Assembly (NCBI RefSeq): GCF_028476545.1
Contig: NW_026731783.1
Location: 1,544,001 to 1,608,000, forward strand
Direction of reading: 5' to 3'
Length of the DNA: 64,000 nucleotides
Source: Physella acuta
Lineage: Eukaryota; Mollusca; Gastropoda; Physidae
A model generated the notes under the pieces. The model made no database searches. It was not told the DNA's origin and saw nothing but the letters and a program-made list of their open reading frames with translations. How positions within the stretch are numbered: the first letter of the stretch is position 1; each line of letters begins with the position of its first letter. This document shows positions 45,346 through 58,490 of the stretch, in pieces. The position numbers and the translations under genes were made by a program.

Positions 45346-45925
45346 AGAGGCTTAGCGACCCTTTCCGGCGCCCGGGTACAAAGTCGTTTTACCAAAACGT
45401 ATTTTGCAACTAACTCCTTCTTAAGCGTTGCTGTGTTAAAGTTTTAAAAAAAATAATAATAATAACGCTATTTAAACGTTATACACATATTCTACAGTTA
45501 TACTGTTACAATTAATATTTCATACTGTATTGGTTAGAGTTCTAAATCAGTAAAGATACTGTCTGGAACAAAATGTGTTTTTTTTTTAACTTAAATACAT
45601 ATCTGCAAAGACCTTGCCATTTTTTATATGGAAAAAATTACAAGGGAGGCAACGCAAAACAAACTGCTGAGCTGTCGGTTTTAATAAATTTTAAAAATGT
45701 ATATTTAAAAAAAAATAGTCATAGAACAAATTATCAAACAAAAGTAGGTAAAAATATTAGAAAATATTAAAAAATTAGTAGACCCGCTAATAGGCATTAA
45801 AAATATCTCAAGTTATAAAATTTGAAAACAGTGACTTTATTGTATACTTTTTTGTAAGACAAGCAATTTATTTTAATTTAACAGCATTTCAACTGAAGAC
45901 CCAAGTTTAATTAGAAAATATTTAA

Positions 45926-45956
<31 letters not shown>
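45346..45956. other. No gene; dispersed repeat traces
   Basis: ACTCCTTCTTAAGCGTTGC recalls text at 27250 and 49270. A 31-base poly-A lies at about 45926-45956. Confidence 0.5.
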
Positions 45957-45959
<3 letters not shown>

Positions 45960-46600
45960 ACAAAAAAATATGTTTGAGGTGGTCCCCTCTTCACATAGGC
46001 CCTGAAGGGCTGTTTCCAGTGCAGCCTTACTAATGTAAAGGGGAACGCATCTCAGTGTACCTTTAACACAGTTTTTTGTTGTTGACATGAGTGACGCTAT
46101 ATTAGTTAGTGTCTTTGGCTCGTAGAATTCAGTGAGCATAAGACTCATAAATTGACCTGGAACCCAGTGTGGCATACCAGACATTCACTTCTCCATAGTT
46201 GTAGACCCTTTTGGACTGTAATTTCTACTGTAATGGGTTCGTGAAAGAAGGCTTTGAATCCCTTTTAGCAGACGTCAAAGAACAAGTTATCTTCATCCAT
46301 TCTTTGTTTTTGTGTTTTGGCCCCACCAGGACCAAAATACACTCAACAAGTTTCAATTGTTTTTGTTCAGTATGAAAACTTACTTACAAACTTACTTACA
46401 AATGAAGTCCACAGGTAGAAATAAAAACACGCAGACTAAATTAAGATAACAAGGGTATCTCGATTCAATCACTTTCATTAAAATCCAAATTTTGAAATAA
46501 AGAAAACACAAAAGTGTCACAAATAACACATTAAAAATGGAAATATACGGAGCACTATTTACAAAAACTTGCTACGGCGGCCATCTTGTTCTCCTAATTA
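45957..46600 (-). pseudogene. Unrecognised gene-like fragment
   Basis: On the minus strand, AACAAGATGGCCGCCGTAGC (ATG about 46588) is a good start context of the kind common in nuclear genes, but the frame closes after nine codons. GTAAGTAAGTTT repeats near 46395-46410 look like splice donors. Farther on, an open frame 46184-45957 reads MSGMPHWVPGQFMSLM, EFYEPKTLTNIASLM, GTLRCVPLYISKAALETALQ and LCEEG. Its composition is protein-like. I do not recognise it. It may be exons of a small gene or of a dead one. No second copy occurs in the window, unlike most neighbours. Confidence 0.3.
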
Positions 46601-47009
46601 ATGGAATAAAACAATGTTGTTGAATATACTAATTCTACACATTATGTTATTTTTTCAAAATGAAAAAAAAATGTATAATTAATGACTATTTTAAGAGCTT
46701 CAGCTTTCAATGAAACAAAATTTAGTTTATAAAATATCATTTAATTTGCAATAAGAGATAGATTTATCAAAAAATTGATTCGATTGAAGATTTATCCTAA
46801 CAACAAAATTACTATAAAATATTAATACTGTTATACATTTTATAACACGGAGCAACATTATATTTATTTAAGAGACGCGCAAATGTGCATACTATTTGTT
46901 GTCTACAGACGCATTGTTTCAAACAGAACTTATATAGAAACAATAGCGATTTTAGTTATTTTGCCTATTAATGTTGTATTGTTATTTTTTTTTACTCAGG
47001 AAATATATT
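46601..47009. other. No gene recognised
   Basis: AT-rich; 46680-46980 resembles 30520-30800 (TTTATCCTAACAACAAAAT, ACGGAGCAACATTATA), an extension of module F4 upstream. Confidence 0.55.
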
Positions 47010-47400
47010 TTTTAGTTACTTCCCTTAACATCTATCATATAACAAAATGGGAAGTGATAAAAATACTTGTTTTAATAGATATAAATTGTACATTAACAAC
47101 TGAATCGAAGCTGTGTTTTATGTGATTTTGCAGCTATTAAAGATTTATATGAGTCACATTATAGACGACGATTTAAGGTGTCTCATTTTACTCTACATAA
47201 CACCCATGTTACTTTTTAAAAATTGTATTACCAAATTTTTTTCAGCAAGAGTTATTATTCGATACCACTTAACCAAAAGCCACACAATACATGTATAAAC
47301 CAGTTTCTATTATTACAACGTTTGTGACCCATAACCTCTATCCACGGAACAGCAAATTAATAATTAACACATTCTTTAAAATAAATAGGTTTAAAATGTT
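47010..47400 (+). repeat. Module F4, copy 4
   Basis: AGTTACTTCCCTTAACATC, TTATAGACGACGATTTAAGG and CGATACCACTTAACC; continues to a CCACGGAACAGCAAATTAAT stretch like 2189-2250. The GATTCAACGATG part is deleted. Confidence 0.8.
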
Positions 47401-48144
<744 letters not shown>

Positions 48145-48149
48145 CATAT

Positions 48150-49745
48150 ATTGAGTAGTCATCATGTTTTGTTATATATGTAGCTTTTTATTTCAAACTG
48201 GAATTTACTATGTGCGTTGTATACGATGTACACATATAAGTAGTTCACAAATTGTTTCCCATTGTTTAAATATAACAAAAGAGAGGCAATCGAAACTTGA
48301 CACTCATAGGGATCTTTTTTTAAATGTACGCACATTATTTACTAACAAAATGCAGACTATCGACTAACAATATTGTTGATTGTTTTGTTTAAACCAACAC
48401 GCTATTTTTTGTATACGTTTCAATTAGAAAAAAAAATATTGTTACATTTTAAAAAAAAAACGGTGATGTTGCTTTATATATATTTTAAAGACCAGCAAAA
48501 CATTCGGTTAAATGTATTGCCGTTCTCGATATCACATGTTGTCATTATGTTTTCTTGCAACAAAATTAAAAGGTAATTTAAAAGCAGAACTTATATTTAA
48601 CGTAGTATCCGATTATGGTGCTTGTGGAATGTTTACATTTAAATGATAGCCAAACACCATGTGGAATTATCACATTAAAATGATAGCAAAACATCATGTG
48701 AAATCATCACAGTAGTTAATCGTCACCAACATGTCGGTCAACTTGCTGCTAATTTGTTTTGCATTAACTCAACATCTGATTGTGTCACAGATTATGTTAC
48801 ATCACATTACCATCTGGTCTAGACTTACTTATCCAATTATAATGTATATTGCTGAAATATGAAACATTTTTAGCCTATATTTATTCTTCTACTATTTTGA
48901 TAAAAGTGTTTTTATATTTAAATGTGTCTGTATAAACTTATATGTTAAAGTTAACAATACGCTTATGTTATGGTTATTTATAGTTTGAACGAGGTCTAGC
49001 CAATACGGCTATGTATAAATATATCACTTGTTAATAACAATCACATATCCTGTAAATATATGACGTTTGATGTTTAACCATAGACTTTACCACACCATAT
49101 TTAGTTTAAGTGTCTCTTAATTTACTTCTGTCATAATCGTTGTTCCCTTTTTGAGTTCAAAAAAAAAAAAGGTTGCAGCTTAACCTGAGCTAATTTTCTT
49201 CTCAATGGACTTGATCGAATCCCGTGTTCGTTGTGTCGTAGGACATGTGCCTGAATACGACAAACTCCTTCTTTAGCGTTGCAGTGTGTTTCACAGTAAA
49301 ACAAAAACAAACAAAAAAAATTAAAACTTTTAACGTTATACATATCACATACTGTTTTATCTGGAAATTTAAAGTTTTATTCTGTATTGATGAGAGTTCT
49401 CAAACAGTTTAGATAATGTCTTGAACTAAATGTCTTTTTTTTAAACTTAAAATGCATATTACTATAGCCATTTCTTATTACATAGAAAAGTTAAAGGGAG
49501 ACCAATCAATTAAACTAACAGAGCTATATATTATAAAAAACTTTAAAAACATATACTTAAGAAATAAGCATATTGCTAATAAAATGCATATGTAAAATTA
49601 ACACGTTTTAGAAAATATTTAAAAAATTAAGCAAGAATGCTAAATTTTATATATAAACGCATTAGGTTTTACAATTAAAAACCGTGACTTGAATGTATAT
49701 CGTTTTTAAAAGAATTAAGATCCAACCCGTTAAATTAGTATTACC
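48150..49745 (-). repeat. Block B (inverse of 26760-28440)
   Basis: Collinear in inverse with block A. Landmarks are TGTAGCTTTTTATTTCAA, AACTTGCTGCTAATTTG, TGATCGAATCCCGTGTTCG and AATTAAAAACCGTGACTTG. It lacks both the MRPS7 retrocopy and the 26.5-kb MITE and so records the pre-insertion arrangement. Confidence 0.8.
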
Positions 49746-49760
49746 CCGAATGCACCATCT

Positions 49761-50441
49761 CAGGGGTCGGCAACCTGCGGCTCGCGAGCCGCATGCGGCT
49801 CTTTTGATGTCAAGATGCGGCTCTCCAGCTACATGCCCAAATTGTAATGATTATGTTATATTACTTTAAAAACTCATTAAAATATTATAAAGAAAAATAA
49901 CTTTAAACAGGATCAAAACACTCATCAGAGAACAATGAGAGTAGGTAAGGTAAAAAATGCAATGGACAGGTTAGTGAGGTGGAACATAAGCCATGTGAGA
50001 ACCAAAGGACAGAAGTGACCAATACACAGTAATCAAACCGATACCCAAGCCAGTTAGTCGGTGTTTGTCGTGTTGAGGCATACCTGGCTATGGGAGACAC
50101 CTCTAGAGCCAGTGGTGTTCGTAAAGAAAGAAAAAGGTTATAGGCTTGTAAAGTGGATTGGGATAGTCATATAATTATATTATTTGATTACTAATTTTAT
50201 CATAGCAGAGCTAACTAAAATACTTTAAATTGATTTGTGCGAAATATTAGTATGTTTTTTAAGTATAAATATTATTTCATATTTAAAGCTATTTATTTCA
50301 AATATAAAAAAAAAATGTATGTATCTAATCCTAATCGAATGCCAAAATATTGAAACAAAATGTTAGTGGCTCTTTACAAACAGGAAACTTATGTAAATTG
50401 TAGTTTTTGGCTCTTCCCGCTCAAAAGGTTGCCGACCCCTG
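49761..50441. mobile_element. hAT-type non-autonomous element, 681 bp
   Basis: Same ends as the 203-bp MITE (CAGGGGTCGGCAACCTGC and its inverse) with a different perfect 8-bp target duplication, CACCATCT (49753-49760 and 50442-50449). First and last ~120 bp match the small element; the middle 450 bp is unique here, so the small one is a deletion derivative or the large one carries extra cargo. The interior has no transposase frame. Confidence 0.93.
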
Positions 50442-50499
50442 CACCATCTGATTGTGAGTAATTTTTAACTTTCATACAATAAAATGTATTAAACTCTCA

Positions 50500-50592
50500 T
50501 TGTTCAGACAGAAACAATATAATAACAGTACAACGAACTGACCTGTCACGTGGGACGCTCAGCTGACCAAGAGTTCGTCAGTCTAATTTGAA
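50500..50592 (-). repeat. Conserved ~90-bp palindromic motif, copy 5
   Basis: Inverse orientation: TTGGTCAGCTGAGCGTCCC and CACGTGACAGGTCAGTTCG on the minus strand, within block B. Confidence 0.7.
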
Positions 50593-50799
50593 AGTTAAAC
50601 TATGTTTTTACTTACAAAATAAAACAGTGAGATATTAAATATGTAAATGTCCATATAAGACAATATTTGATACATTTAAATGGTCATATAATACGATGTA
50701 ACCACATTTGCAATATATAAAAAGGATAAATAATAAAATATAGCACTATATATGATATGTTATAGGTCTATAACACTATAACCATACCTAATTATATAT

Positions 50800-50991
50800 A
50801 TGTATACATTGCTTCAATAGCCTTTGTCCAACCAAGAACAAACTACAAGGCAGCAGTTGTTTAATTTTGGAGTTGTCTCTCCTAGAAGAGTGGCTGTCCC
50901 CAGCTAGCGAGCCACATCTTCCCGAGGGTTCGAACTCGAGACTTTTCGGTTTAGCAACCATGAGCTTTACCGACTCGACCACGCCGACCCC
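50800..50991 (-). mobile_element. tRNA-derived SINE, minus strand
   Basis: The minus strand begins GGGGTCGGCGTGGTCGAG, with A box GTGGTCGAGTCGG and B box CGAGTTCGAACCCTCG, a recognisable pol III promoter pair. The body differs from the 24.5-kb SINE (ACAGCCACTCTTCTAGG, TTGTTCTTGGTTGGAC). The 3' end abuts TATATATATA. The corresponding place in block A (about 24945-24965) lacks it. Confidence 0.7.
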
Positions 50992-51039
50992 AGATGACCA
51001 CTGAAGCGTGTGGTACTGTTAGCAGTTGGATATCGATGG

Positions 51040-51715
51040 CGTAGTGGTAAGTTGTAGAGTTGGTCAGTAGAGGGTGTAGCGGTCAGATGTAGAGTTGGTC
51101 AGTAGAGGGTGTAGCGGTCAGTTGTACAGTTGGTCAGTAGAGGGTGTAGCGGTCAGTTGTAAAGTTAGTCAGTAGAGCGTGTAGTGGTCAGTTGTAGAGT
51201 TGGTCAGTAGAGGGTGTAGCGGTCAGTTGTAGAGTTGGTCAATAGAGGGCGTAGCGGTCAGTTGTAGAGTTGGTCAATAGAGGGTGTAGCGGTCAGTTGT
51301 AGAGTTGGTCAATAGAGGGTGTAGCGGTCAGTTGTAGAGTTGGTCAATAGATGGTGTAGCGGTCAGTTGTAGAGTTGGTCAATAGAGGGTGTAGCGGTCA
51401 GTTGTAGAGTTGGTCAATAGATGGTGTAGCGGTCAGTTGTAGAATTGGTCAGTTGAGGGTGTAGCGGTCAGTTGTAGAGTTGGTCAATAGAGGGCGTAGC
51501 CGTCAGTTGTAGAGTTTGTCAATAGAGGGTGTAGCGGTCAGTTGTAGGGTTGGTCAATAGATGGTGTAGCGGTCAGTTGTAGAATTGGTCAGTTGAGGCT
51601 GTAGCGGTCAGTTGTAGAATTGGTCAGTTGAGGGTGTAGCGGTCAGTTGTAGAGTTGGTCAATAGAGTGTGTAGCGGCCAGCTGTAGAGTTGGTCAGTAG
51701 AGGGTGCAGCGGTCA
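51040..51715. repeat. 35-bp minisatellite, about 19 units
   Basis: Unit AGTTGTAGAGTTGGTCAATA then GAGGGTGTAGCGGTC. The variants (GATGGTG, CAGTTGAGGGTG) occur in recurring pairs. Confidence 0.97.
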
Positions 51716-52444
51716 TACGTTTTAGTTCAGTCACAGTTTGTCAGTAGAGCATGTTGTACAGTTGAGATGTTGGTAGTGTTAGAGTTGGTCAGTAGAGTAT
51801 GTAGGACAGTTGAAATGTGGGTAGTGTTAGAGTTTGTCAGTAGAGTTGGTCAGTAAAGCATGTAGGAGAGTTGAAATGTGGGTAGTGTTAGACCATGCAC
51901 ATTTGTTACTTTGAAATTAGTAATCAGGTCATCTAATTTGTTTTAGTTATAAAAATATCACTTTATCTACATGATCAAGACAATGAAGACTCGGATATTT
52001 ATTTAAAGATGTATCGTCACTACAAATTTAGTGTAAAATAGTAGGCTACTTTTGTTAAAATACGAAGAAACATTATATTTATTTTAAAGAACTTCGACTT
52101 TTTTTTACGTTTTATTGTTTTTAAACATACTTTGTATAATAAAAAAAACGGTAGCGATTTTTTAAAAATTTTAGCCTATTTTTTATTCCCAAATGTTATT
52201 GAATAATAATTATTTGTCCATATCACTCAACCCAAATCCAGCCACATCAAAGTCTAGAAAAACTGGACACTTTACTACGGATGATTATTGTAAAGGTCAT
52301 GATTTAGAAAAATTCTGCAAACATAAATACACTTTTTTTCTATAAAATTATAGCTTTAAGCATAATCATTTTAAAACAGTAACGAATTTAGTTGTTTCTG
52401 CCTATAAGTGTAGTAAATTGTTTAACCGATTTTGACTAAGAGAC
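51716..52444. other. No gene; degenerate tail of minisatellite
   Basis: 51730-51890 has about three longer units (TTGGTCAGTAGAGTATGTAG, TTGAAATGTGGGTAGTG) that appear derived from the 35-bp unit. The rest is AT-rich spacer. Confidence 0.6.
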
Positions 52445-53239
52445 TTCTTTAAAAGTTATTGCCCTTACCAAACTATAAAACAAAACCGAATGTGATTTTA
52501 AAAAAAATGTTTTAATGGACATACATTTTACTTTATTAACAACTAAGTGATGTTCAACAATGTAATCACGGCGTTTACATTGTAGCTGATTTTTAGATGA
52601 TTTTAAAGTTGCAAAAATTAATATGATTGACAATTTAGAAAACGATAAAAATGGTCTCAGTTTACACTATATAACACCACTGTTATTTATATTACTTTAT
52701 TTTATTTCCAAATTCATTTTAGAAACAGATATAAGTTCATACTACTAAAGCCAAATCCACAAAATACATTGATAAGCCTGGTTCGATTTTTAGCCCATAG
52801 AATAGCAAATTACGAGTTAATATGTTATTTAAACTATTAAAAATATTAATATTAAAATACAGTGGATTTAAATTAGGTGTGATTAATATAATGTTTAAAT
52901 AAATCAATGTCCAAATCAAATAACATTGTTTGTCATATACACCACACATCAATAACACACGACAGGCACCTAATACATTACAAGTGACATAATGTTAAGT
53001 ACTAGTAATTCATGACACGAGAGATACATTTAAAACTTAATACGCTATTTGCAAAGTATAAGACGCTTCTCGATAAATTGTATTAAATCTACTAAGAGAT
53101 AATCCAATCAGGAATGGCGATCGCAAACAATTAAAATTTTTAACCCCCCCCCCCCCCCCCCGCTCAGTCCTCACCCAGTCCACACGTGTCACGTGTCATC
53201 AACCAACACCACCCCGCACATCTGATGATAACCTCCACA

Positions 53240-53272
<33 letters not shown>

Positions 53273-53790
53273 GTGTTAGACCACTTAAAACAAATGCTTA
53301 TGATTAACTAATTCGTAACAACCTGTATTTGATGAATTGTATTTGGGGTAAAATGTGTGTGATAGTTGAATACCTGGCCATCAGGAGTGAATGCGTGAGC
53401 GATCAATCACTGTATTTTGTTTGCTTTTTTGAGATCACTCACTGACTGAAGGGGTGAATGTAGGGCTATATAATCGGGGTAAATGAGGTGTTCGAGAGGC
53501 CACCTATATGAATGCTGGGGAAAACTATGTGTTTTGACTGTTAGAACTTGAAATGTATACAGTATTATTCCTATGATTTTTATCTTTTGTATTCATACAC
53601 TTTAAGTACGCCTATAAGTATTGTATCAAACGGTGGATGTTGATTACTGAAATGAACTGTATTCAATATGGATTTAACTACTCTAAATAAAGTTGTGAAA
53701 TGAACTGTATTGTAACATAATTCAATAACACGTATGGTGCACCTTGTAGCGTCATTAATTAATAATTAATACTTTAATATAATGACCAAT
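52445..53790 (+). repeat. Module F4, long copy 5
   Basis: Matches 1786-2760 over F4 and its 3' extension (TGATGTTCAACAATGTAATC, CACCACACATCAATAACAC, CTCAGTCCTCACCCAGTCC). Poly-C (53144-53160) and poly-A (53240-53270) runs are expanded here. 53340-53700 is an insert absent from the 2-kb copy, without recognised content; GTAGCGTCATTAATTAA then resumes the match. Confidence 0.75.
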
Positions 53791-53812
53791 TGTATATAAA
53801 TATATCAAATGT

Positions 53813-54375
<563 letters not shown>

Positions 54376-54890
54376 CATTGTCTACACTCGACACATAACC
54401 TGTTGTCTACACTCGAAACATAACCTGTTGTCTACACTCGACACATAACCTGTTGTCTACACTCGACACATAACCTGTTGTCTACACTCGACACATAACC
54501 TGTTGTCTACACTCGACACATAACCTGTTGTCTACACTCGACACATAACCTGTTGTCTACACTCGACACATAACCTGTTGTCTACACTCGACACATAACC
54601 TGTTGTCTACACTCAACACATAACCTGTTGTCTACACTCGAAACATAACCTGTTGTCTACACTCCACACATAACCTGTTGTCTACACTCGACACATAACA
54701 TGTTGTCTACACTCGAAACATAACCTGTTGTCTGTCTACACTCGAAACATAACCTGTTGTCTACACTCGACACATAACATGTTATCTACACTACACACAT
54801 AACCTGTTGTCTACACTCGAAACATAACCTGTTGTCTACACTCGACACATAACCTGATGTCTACACTCGACACATAACATGTTGTCTGCA
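54376..54890. repeat. 25-bp minisatellite, locus 2, about 20 units
   Basis: Unit TGTTGTCTACACTCGACACA then TAACC, highly uniform. Inverse relative of the 33792-34040 repeat. Confidence 0.97.
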
Positions 54891-54949
54891 TTTGGTTATT
54901 TGATTCAGTTTCTTTTGGAGCAGCTTTTTTTTTCTTTTTACCACAATCA

Positions 54950-55229
54950 CAGATCTAGATCTCTTATTAATTTATTAAATCTAGATATCTAGAGACTCTA
55001 TAATCTATCAATCTACTCCAGCCCATGACTAGATGTAGATCTATGTGATTTCGGATTACCAGTGGTTTGAATATTAGATTTGTAGATCTAGACGGCTAGG
55101 TTACCACCACAGCCATTGACCGGCTAGCAATACTAATAATACTTCAATACATAGACTCATTCTATATAAGCATATCAACTAAACCTTGAAATTATTTATA
55201 AGTCATGTGATGGTAACGGTTTAATCGAA
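54950..55229. repeat. AGATCT-rich simple sequence and spacer
   Basis: ATCACAGATCTAGATCTC, AAATCTAGATATCTAGAG and similar to about 55095, then a short unfeatured spacer. Confidence 0.7.
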
Positions 55230-55543
55230 CAGGCCAAAATGAGAGAGACACATGAACGCGATTTTAAAATAAGCAGCTGACGCTAACTTAAAGCCACCTC
55301 TTTGCGCTTCATATTAATGCACTATTGGGAGAACAGTTACAACAGATGGAGAATGTGATTAACAAACTCTCTAACCACCCAAAGCTTTCACGTGCCACTG
55401 TTGTTACTCGAGACTCAGCTGATCTGATGTATCTAAACTAGTATGATATTTAGCAGGACCAACATTTATTTCCTCAATGTCTAGACATCAAGCTCACCAT
55501 CTGTATGGTGCCAATGTCTAGACATCAAGTTGACCACCTAGAT
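55230..55543 (+). repeat. Module F7, copy 2
   Basis: Same as 16890-17246, with two rather than three 37-bp units (AATGTCTAGACATCAAG). Confidence 0.85.
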
Positions 55544-55940
55544 CAGGGGTTCCAACCTTTTTAGCGCGATTTCCATTCTGGAGAATTGCGTTTATTAACT
55601 CGTCTTTTCTGGGAATGGATGGATGAATGGATGGATGGATGTGTGTCCGCAGCTTTAAGTCGTATCTCCTCCTCAACGAAGCAATATCGAGGACTAGTTC
55701 CAAAAGCAATTATGTTAAGCAAGTTACGAGGATGAACATAGGCATTAACAAAATTCAGGGTTTCTTTCATGGATTTCCCGGAAAAGCCAAAAAACCTCGA
55801 AAAAATGCAGTTTTTGGCCCATATCTCGGCAACCAGACCACTTAGCGACTTGAAACATTTACCAATCGATTCCTGCCATAATTTAGAACAATATTGCCGA
55901 AGAAAGTTTTCAAAAATATCCTTTCGTTTGGTCACAATTT
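55544..55940. mobile_element. Possible hAT-like element, one end seen
   Basis: CAGGGGTTCCAACCTTTTTA at 55544 is a typical hAT terminus, placed directly after module F7. The interior has GGATGGATGGATG repeats and CCCATATCTCGGCAACCAG. Minus-strand open frames to 55935 have no recognised domain. No matching right end was found before the R55 repeat. Confidence 0.35.
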
Positions 55941-56155
55941 TTTTTTTTAATTAATTAAAATTTGGACCGAATTATTAGGCATTTTATGCAACCACACCAC
56001 ACGCGTCATCACGTTCAATAGCTGCGCCATCACGTTCAATGGCTGCGACGTCACGTTCGGTAGCTGGGCGCGCAATGGTTTTTAGTCATGTTACTCTATT
56101 GTAAATAAAACATGTAAAATACTGAAAAAAAAATAATAAAAAACGTTTTAATAAC
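55941..56155 (+). repeat. Dispersed repeat R55, copy 2
   Basis: TTAATTAAAATTTGGACCG to AACGTTTTAATAACTAAC. Its centre has CACGTTCAATGGCTGCG-like repeats and GGGCGCGCAATGG but no palindrome, so the 856-910 inverted repeat is specific to copy 1. Confidence 0.8.
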
Positions 56156-56999
56156 TAACTAATGGTTTTACTAACCCTGCTCTTGATTTACGCTACGACA
56201 GAGCTATTTTTAGATAACACAAGGAAATTGCGCTAAAATTGTCACTAGGTTTTTTTTAATTACTTGTTTTACTCTAGAGCACATTCTAAAATATCGGTAG
56301 GGTGGAGGGCACCACCTATTTTAATTCGACAAACTCTTTCCATTACTTCTCATTTTCCCATAATTTATATTCCTATTCTTCTTTCCTTATAGTCATAATG
56401 TATTAATAAATAATACACAAAAATGTTTCAAAATAATAAAATTATTTGGCATTTTTTTTTCAAATTGCATATACACAGAGATATGTATTTAGAAAACGTA
56501 ATGAAAAGTAAACAAAACACATAAATACAAAGAAAACATTTAATTAATCGGCACCAGTCAAAAATAGTTCCTTAAACTCACCATCAATGAATTTTTTTTT
56601 TTTTTTTTTTTTTTTTTGCGAGCATGTAAGATATTTTGAAAGAAGCAATAGTAGCATTTTTAGAATTTTCCACATGTCTAGTGAAAACAGTCTGTTGTGC
56701 TGTTAGACTTGATTTTAGATTACACATTTTTTTTCTTTCTTACTTCAGATTTAAGAGGATAATTCACATTAAAAGTGCCATAATTTGTCTGAAAGTGTCG
56801 TTCAACGTTATGTTTTTTCGGCACTGCAATGCTACTACCACACAACCAACAAACGCATTTATTTTTCAAATTAACGAAACAATATGATTCCTACCAGTCA
56901 GTGTTAAAATTATAAGCTTTTAGTCGGTTCAGTTTTTTTTATAGAAAACTCCTAATTTGTGTGACGTCTGACGAACCTATCTCTTATCTAACTGCCGCG
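56156..56999. other. No gene recognised
   Basis: Poly-T run at 56590-56617; a frame at 56636-56887 is low in recognisable content. Confidence 0.5.
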
Positions 57000-57330
57000 A
57001 CCCGAACAGGGCAGCAATCACAATGACAACTCGGTTCCAGGCGGGGAATGCTTTTTGCACATCACTCCATGTACACGCGGAAAACCAGAAGTGAGCCGAT
57101 GATAGCCGAAGCAATCAGAGTTATGTGCCTTGTGATTTGGCGCCTTCGGCGTTTATCGGATCATTTCGTGGCGTTCGTTATATTCGTTCACTTCGGGTTT
57201 TATGCGTGTACAAGATGTGATGTGCAAATGGCACTAGCCGTTCCAGGCTAGCGTAAATAGTGCAGTCTGGCTCGCCGCTAGACAAGTTGGGACAACTATC
57301 GAACATATTTAATAAACCTTGGCAGTAAAA
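57000..57330. other. GC-richer island of unknown nature
   Basis: GCGACCCGAACAGGGCAGC to TTTAATAAACCTTGGCAGT stands out in base composition from the AT-rich surroundings. An AATAAA near its end followed by a short A-run suggests a transposed unit. It could be the end of a retroelement or a decayed exon; I cannot place it. Confidence 0.3.
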
Positions 57331-57531
57331 AAAAAAATCAAAACTGTAACAAATGAATCATATTTTAAAATGTTTATGAAAAAAATTCTATCTCTGTCGA
57401 ATAGTGAGAGGCGGGCACATACGTGTTTGGTACCATGGGGTCAGTGTGGTCCAGGGTGAAAGACCAGAATAACACTTCTTTATAGTTGTATGTGGTTTAC
57501 CTTAACAGAATACGATAGGACAATATGTTAC

Positions 57532-57760
57532 CTGGTCCAAATAAATATTGCACAATTTCATGAGTGAGCTTTAAGTTACTTCAACCCCTGTCAGAAAATG
57601 TTATTGCTGGCATTTAGAGCGTACTTGCTTGGTATATTCTTCGCACAGAAACTGATCGCAATCATTACAGACTACACATTGATTCCTGGGTACCAGAGCA
57701 CGGCTAGACAAGATTTAGTATGGGAAATATTTTCTGCAATAAATAAATTAGTATAACAAA
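57532..57760 (+). pseudogene. Histone H3-like C-terminal remnant, copy 2
   Basis: The frame from 57532 reads LVQINIAQFHE, a stop, ALSYFNPCQKMLLLAF, AYLLGIFFAQ, KLIAIITDYTLIPGY and TARQDL. H3 reads LVREIAQDF, LRFQSSAVMALQEA, AYLVGLFED, NLCAIHAKRVTIMP and LARRI. Matches keep their order with shifts of at most two residues, covering helices alpha-1 end to alpha-3 of the histone fold. Upstream text does not align with the H3 tail or alpha-N. A cenH3-like divergent variant is one possible source. Not functional. Confidence 0.45.
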
Positions 57761-58274
57761 GAATGTACTATGGAACGGTTTTAAAAGGTATGTTTCGGAT
57801 CTTGAAGAAAATTATCTGCAGGTACGCTACTGTTTCACATTATATAACTATAGACAATCATAATTTTTTTAAAAAGAAAGCAGTTTGCTTAATAATATCG
57901 AAACTTTTTAAAATTCAAAAACACTTTTCTTACATTTACTGCGTTTTGTTCCTATTACGTTAAACGTAGATTTTTGTCCATGAACTTGATATCGATAAGT
58001 ATGCACGTTTGTTAGTGTTGTCTCCCTTCAATAGTTGAAATTCAAGCAAAGGCAACTCATGTTTTGTTTTAAAAATTGATACAAAAAAGTACATAACTAC
58101 GGCAATTCTAAACTGATTGACAATTTTAATTGAAAATTATTTAATCGTTTAGTTTAAATACAACACTATATAGGCCTACACTGTAGGCTTTATGTATCAG
58201 TATCAGCTTAACAGGCATTAGGTTAGTTTCCAACTTTCTTTGGGGCCCAAACATGACTCAATAATTGACGGCCT

Positions 58275-58490
58275 AAAATTGGTCAGCTGACTGTGATTGT
58301 GAGGTATGTTTCACCAGATGATGAGCTACCTGTTTCACTTTTTTTTAACTTCCCTAGACATGGGTAGCTACACGGGGGAATGTATGGCTGAGGTAGTGTA
58401 CACCTAACTTTATAATGTGGAGAAAATGTTTTAGTGAGTGTTGGATGATATTGCTGTCAGTGCCACTATTCTCTACATGATGGCTAATGA
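58275..58490 (+). pseudogene. Possible hAT transposase scrap, copy 4
   Basis: TCAGCTGACTGTGATTGTGA gives QLTVIVRYVSPDDELP, then after a T-run slip FLDMGSYTGECMAEVV. The GECM form here, versus EECM in copy 1, is nearer to the other copies. Confidence 0.4.

Noticed and set aside
55561-55935. 124-codon minus-strand gene
   Set aside because: It overlaps a probable transposon interior with GGAT tandem repeats and has no recognised domain or second coding signal.
57000-57330. Solo long terminal repeat
   Set aside because: Composition and an AATAAA are suggestive, but no paired repeat, TG...CA ends or target duplication could be shown, so it is left as an unknown island.
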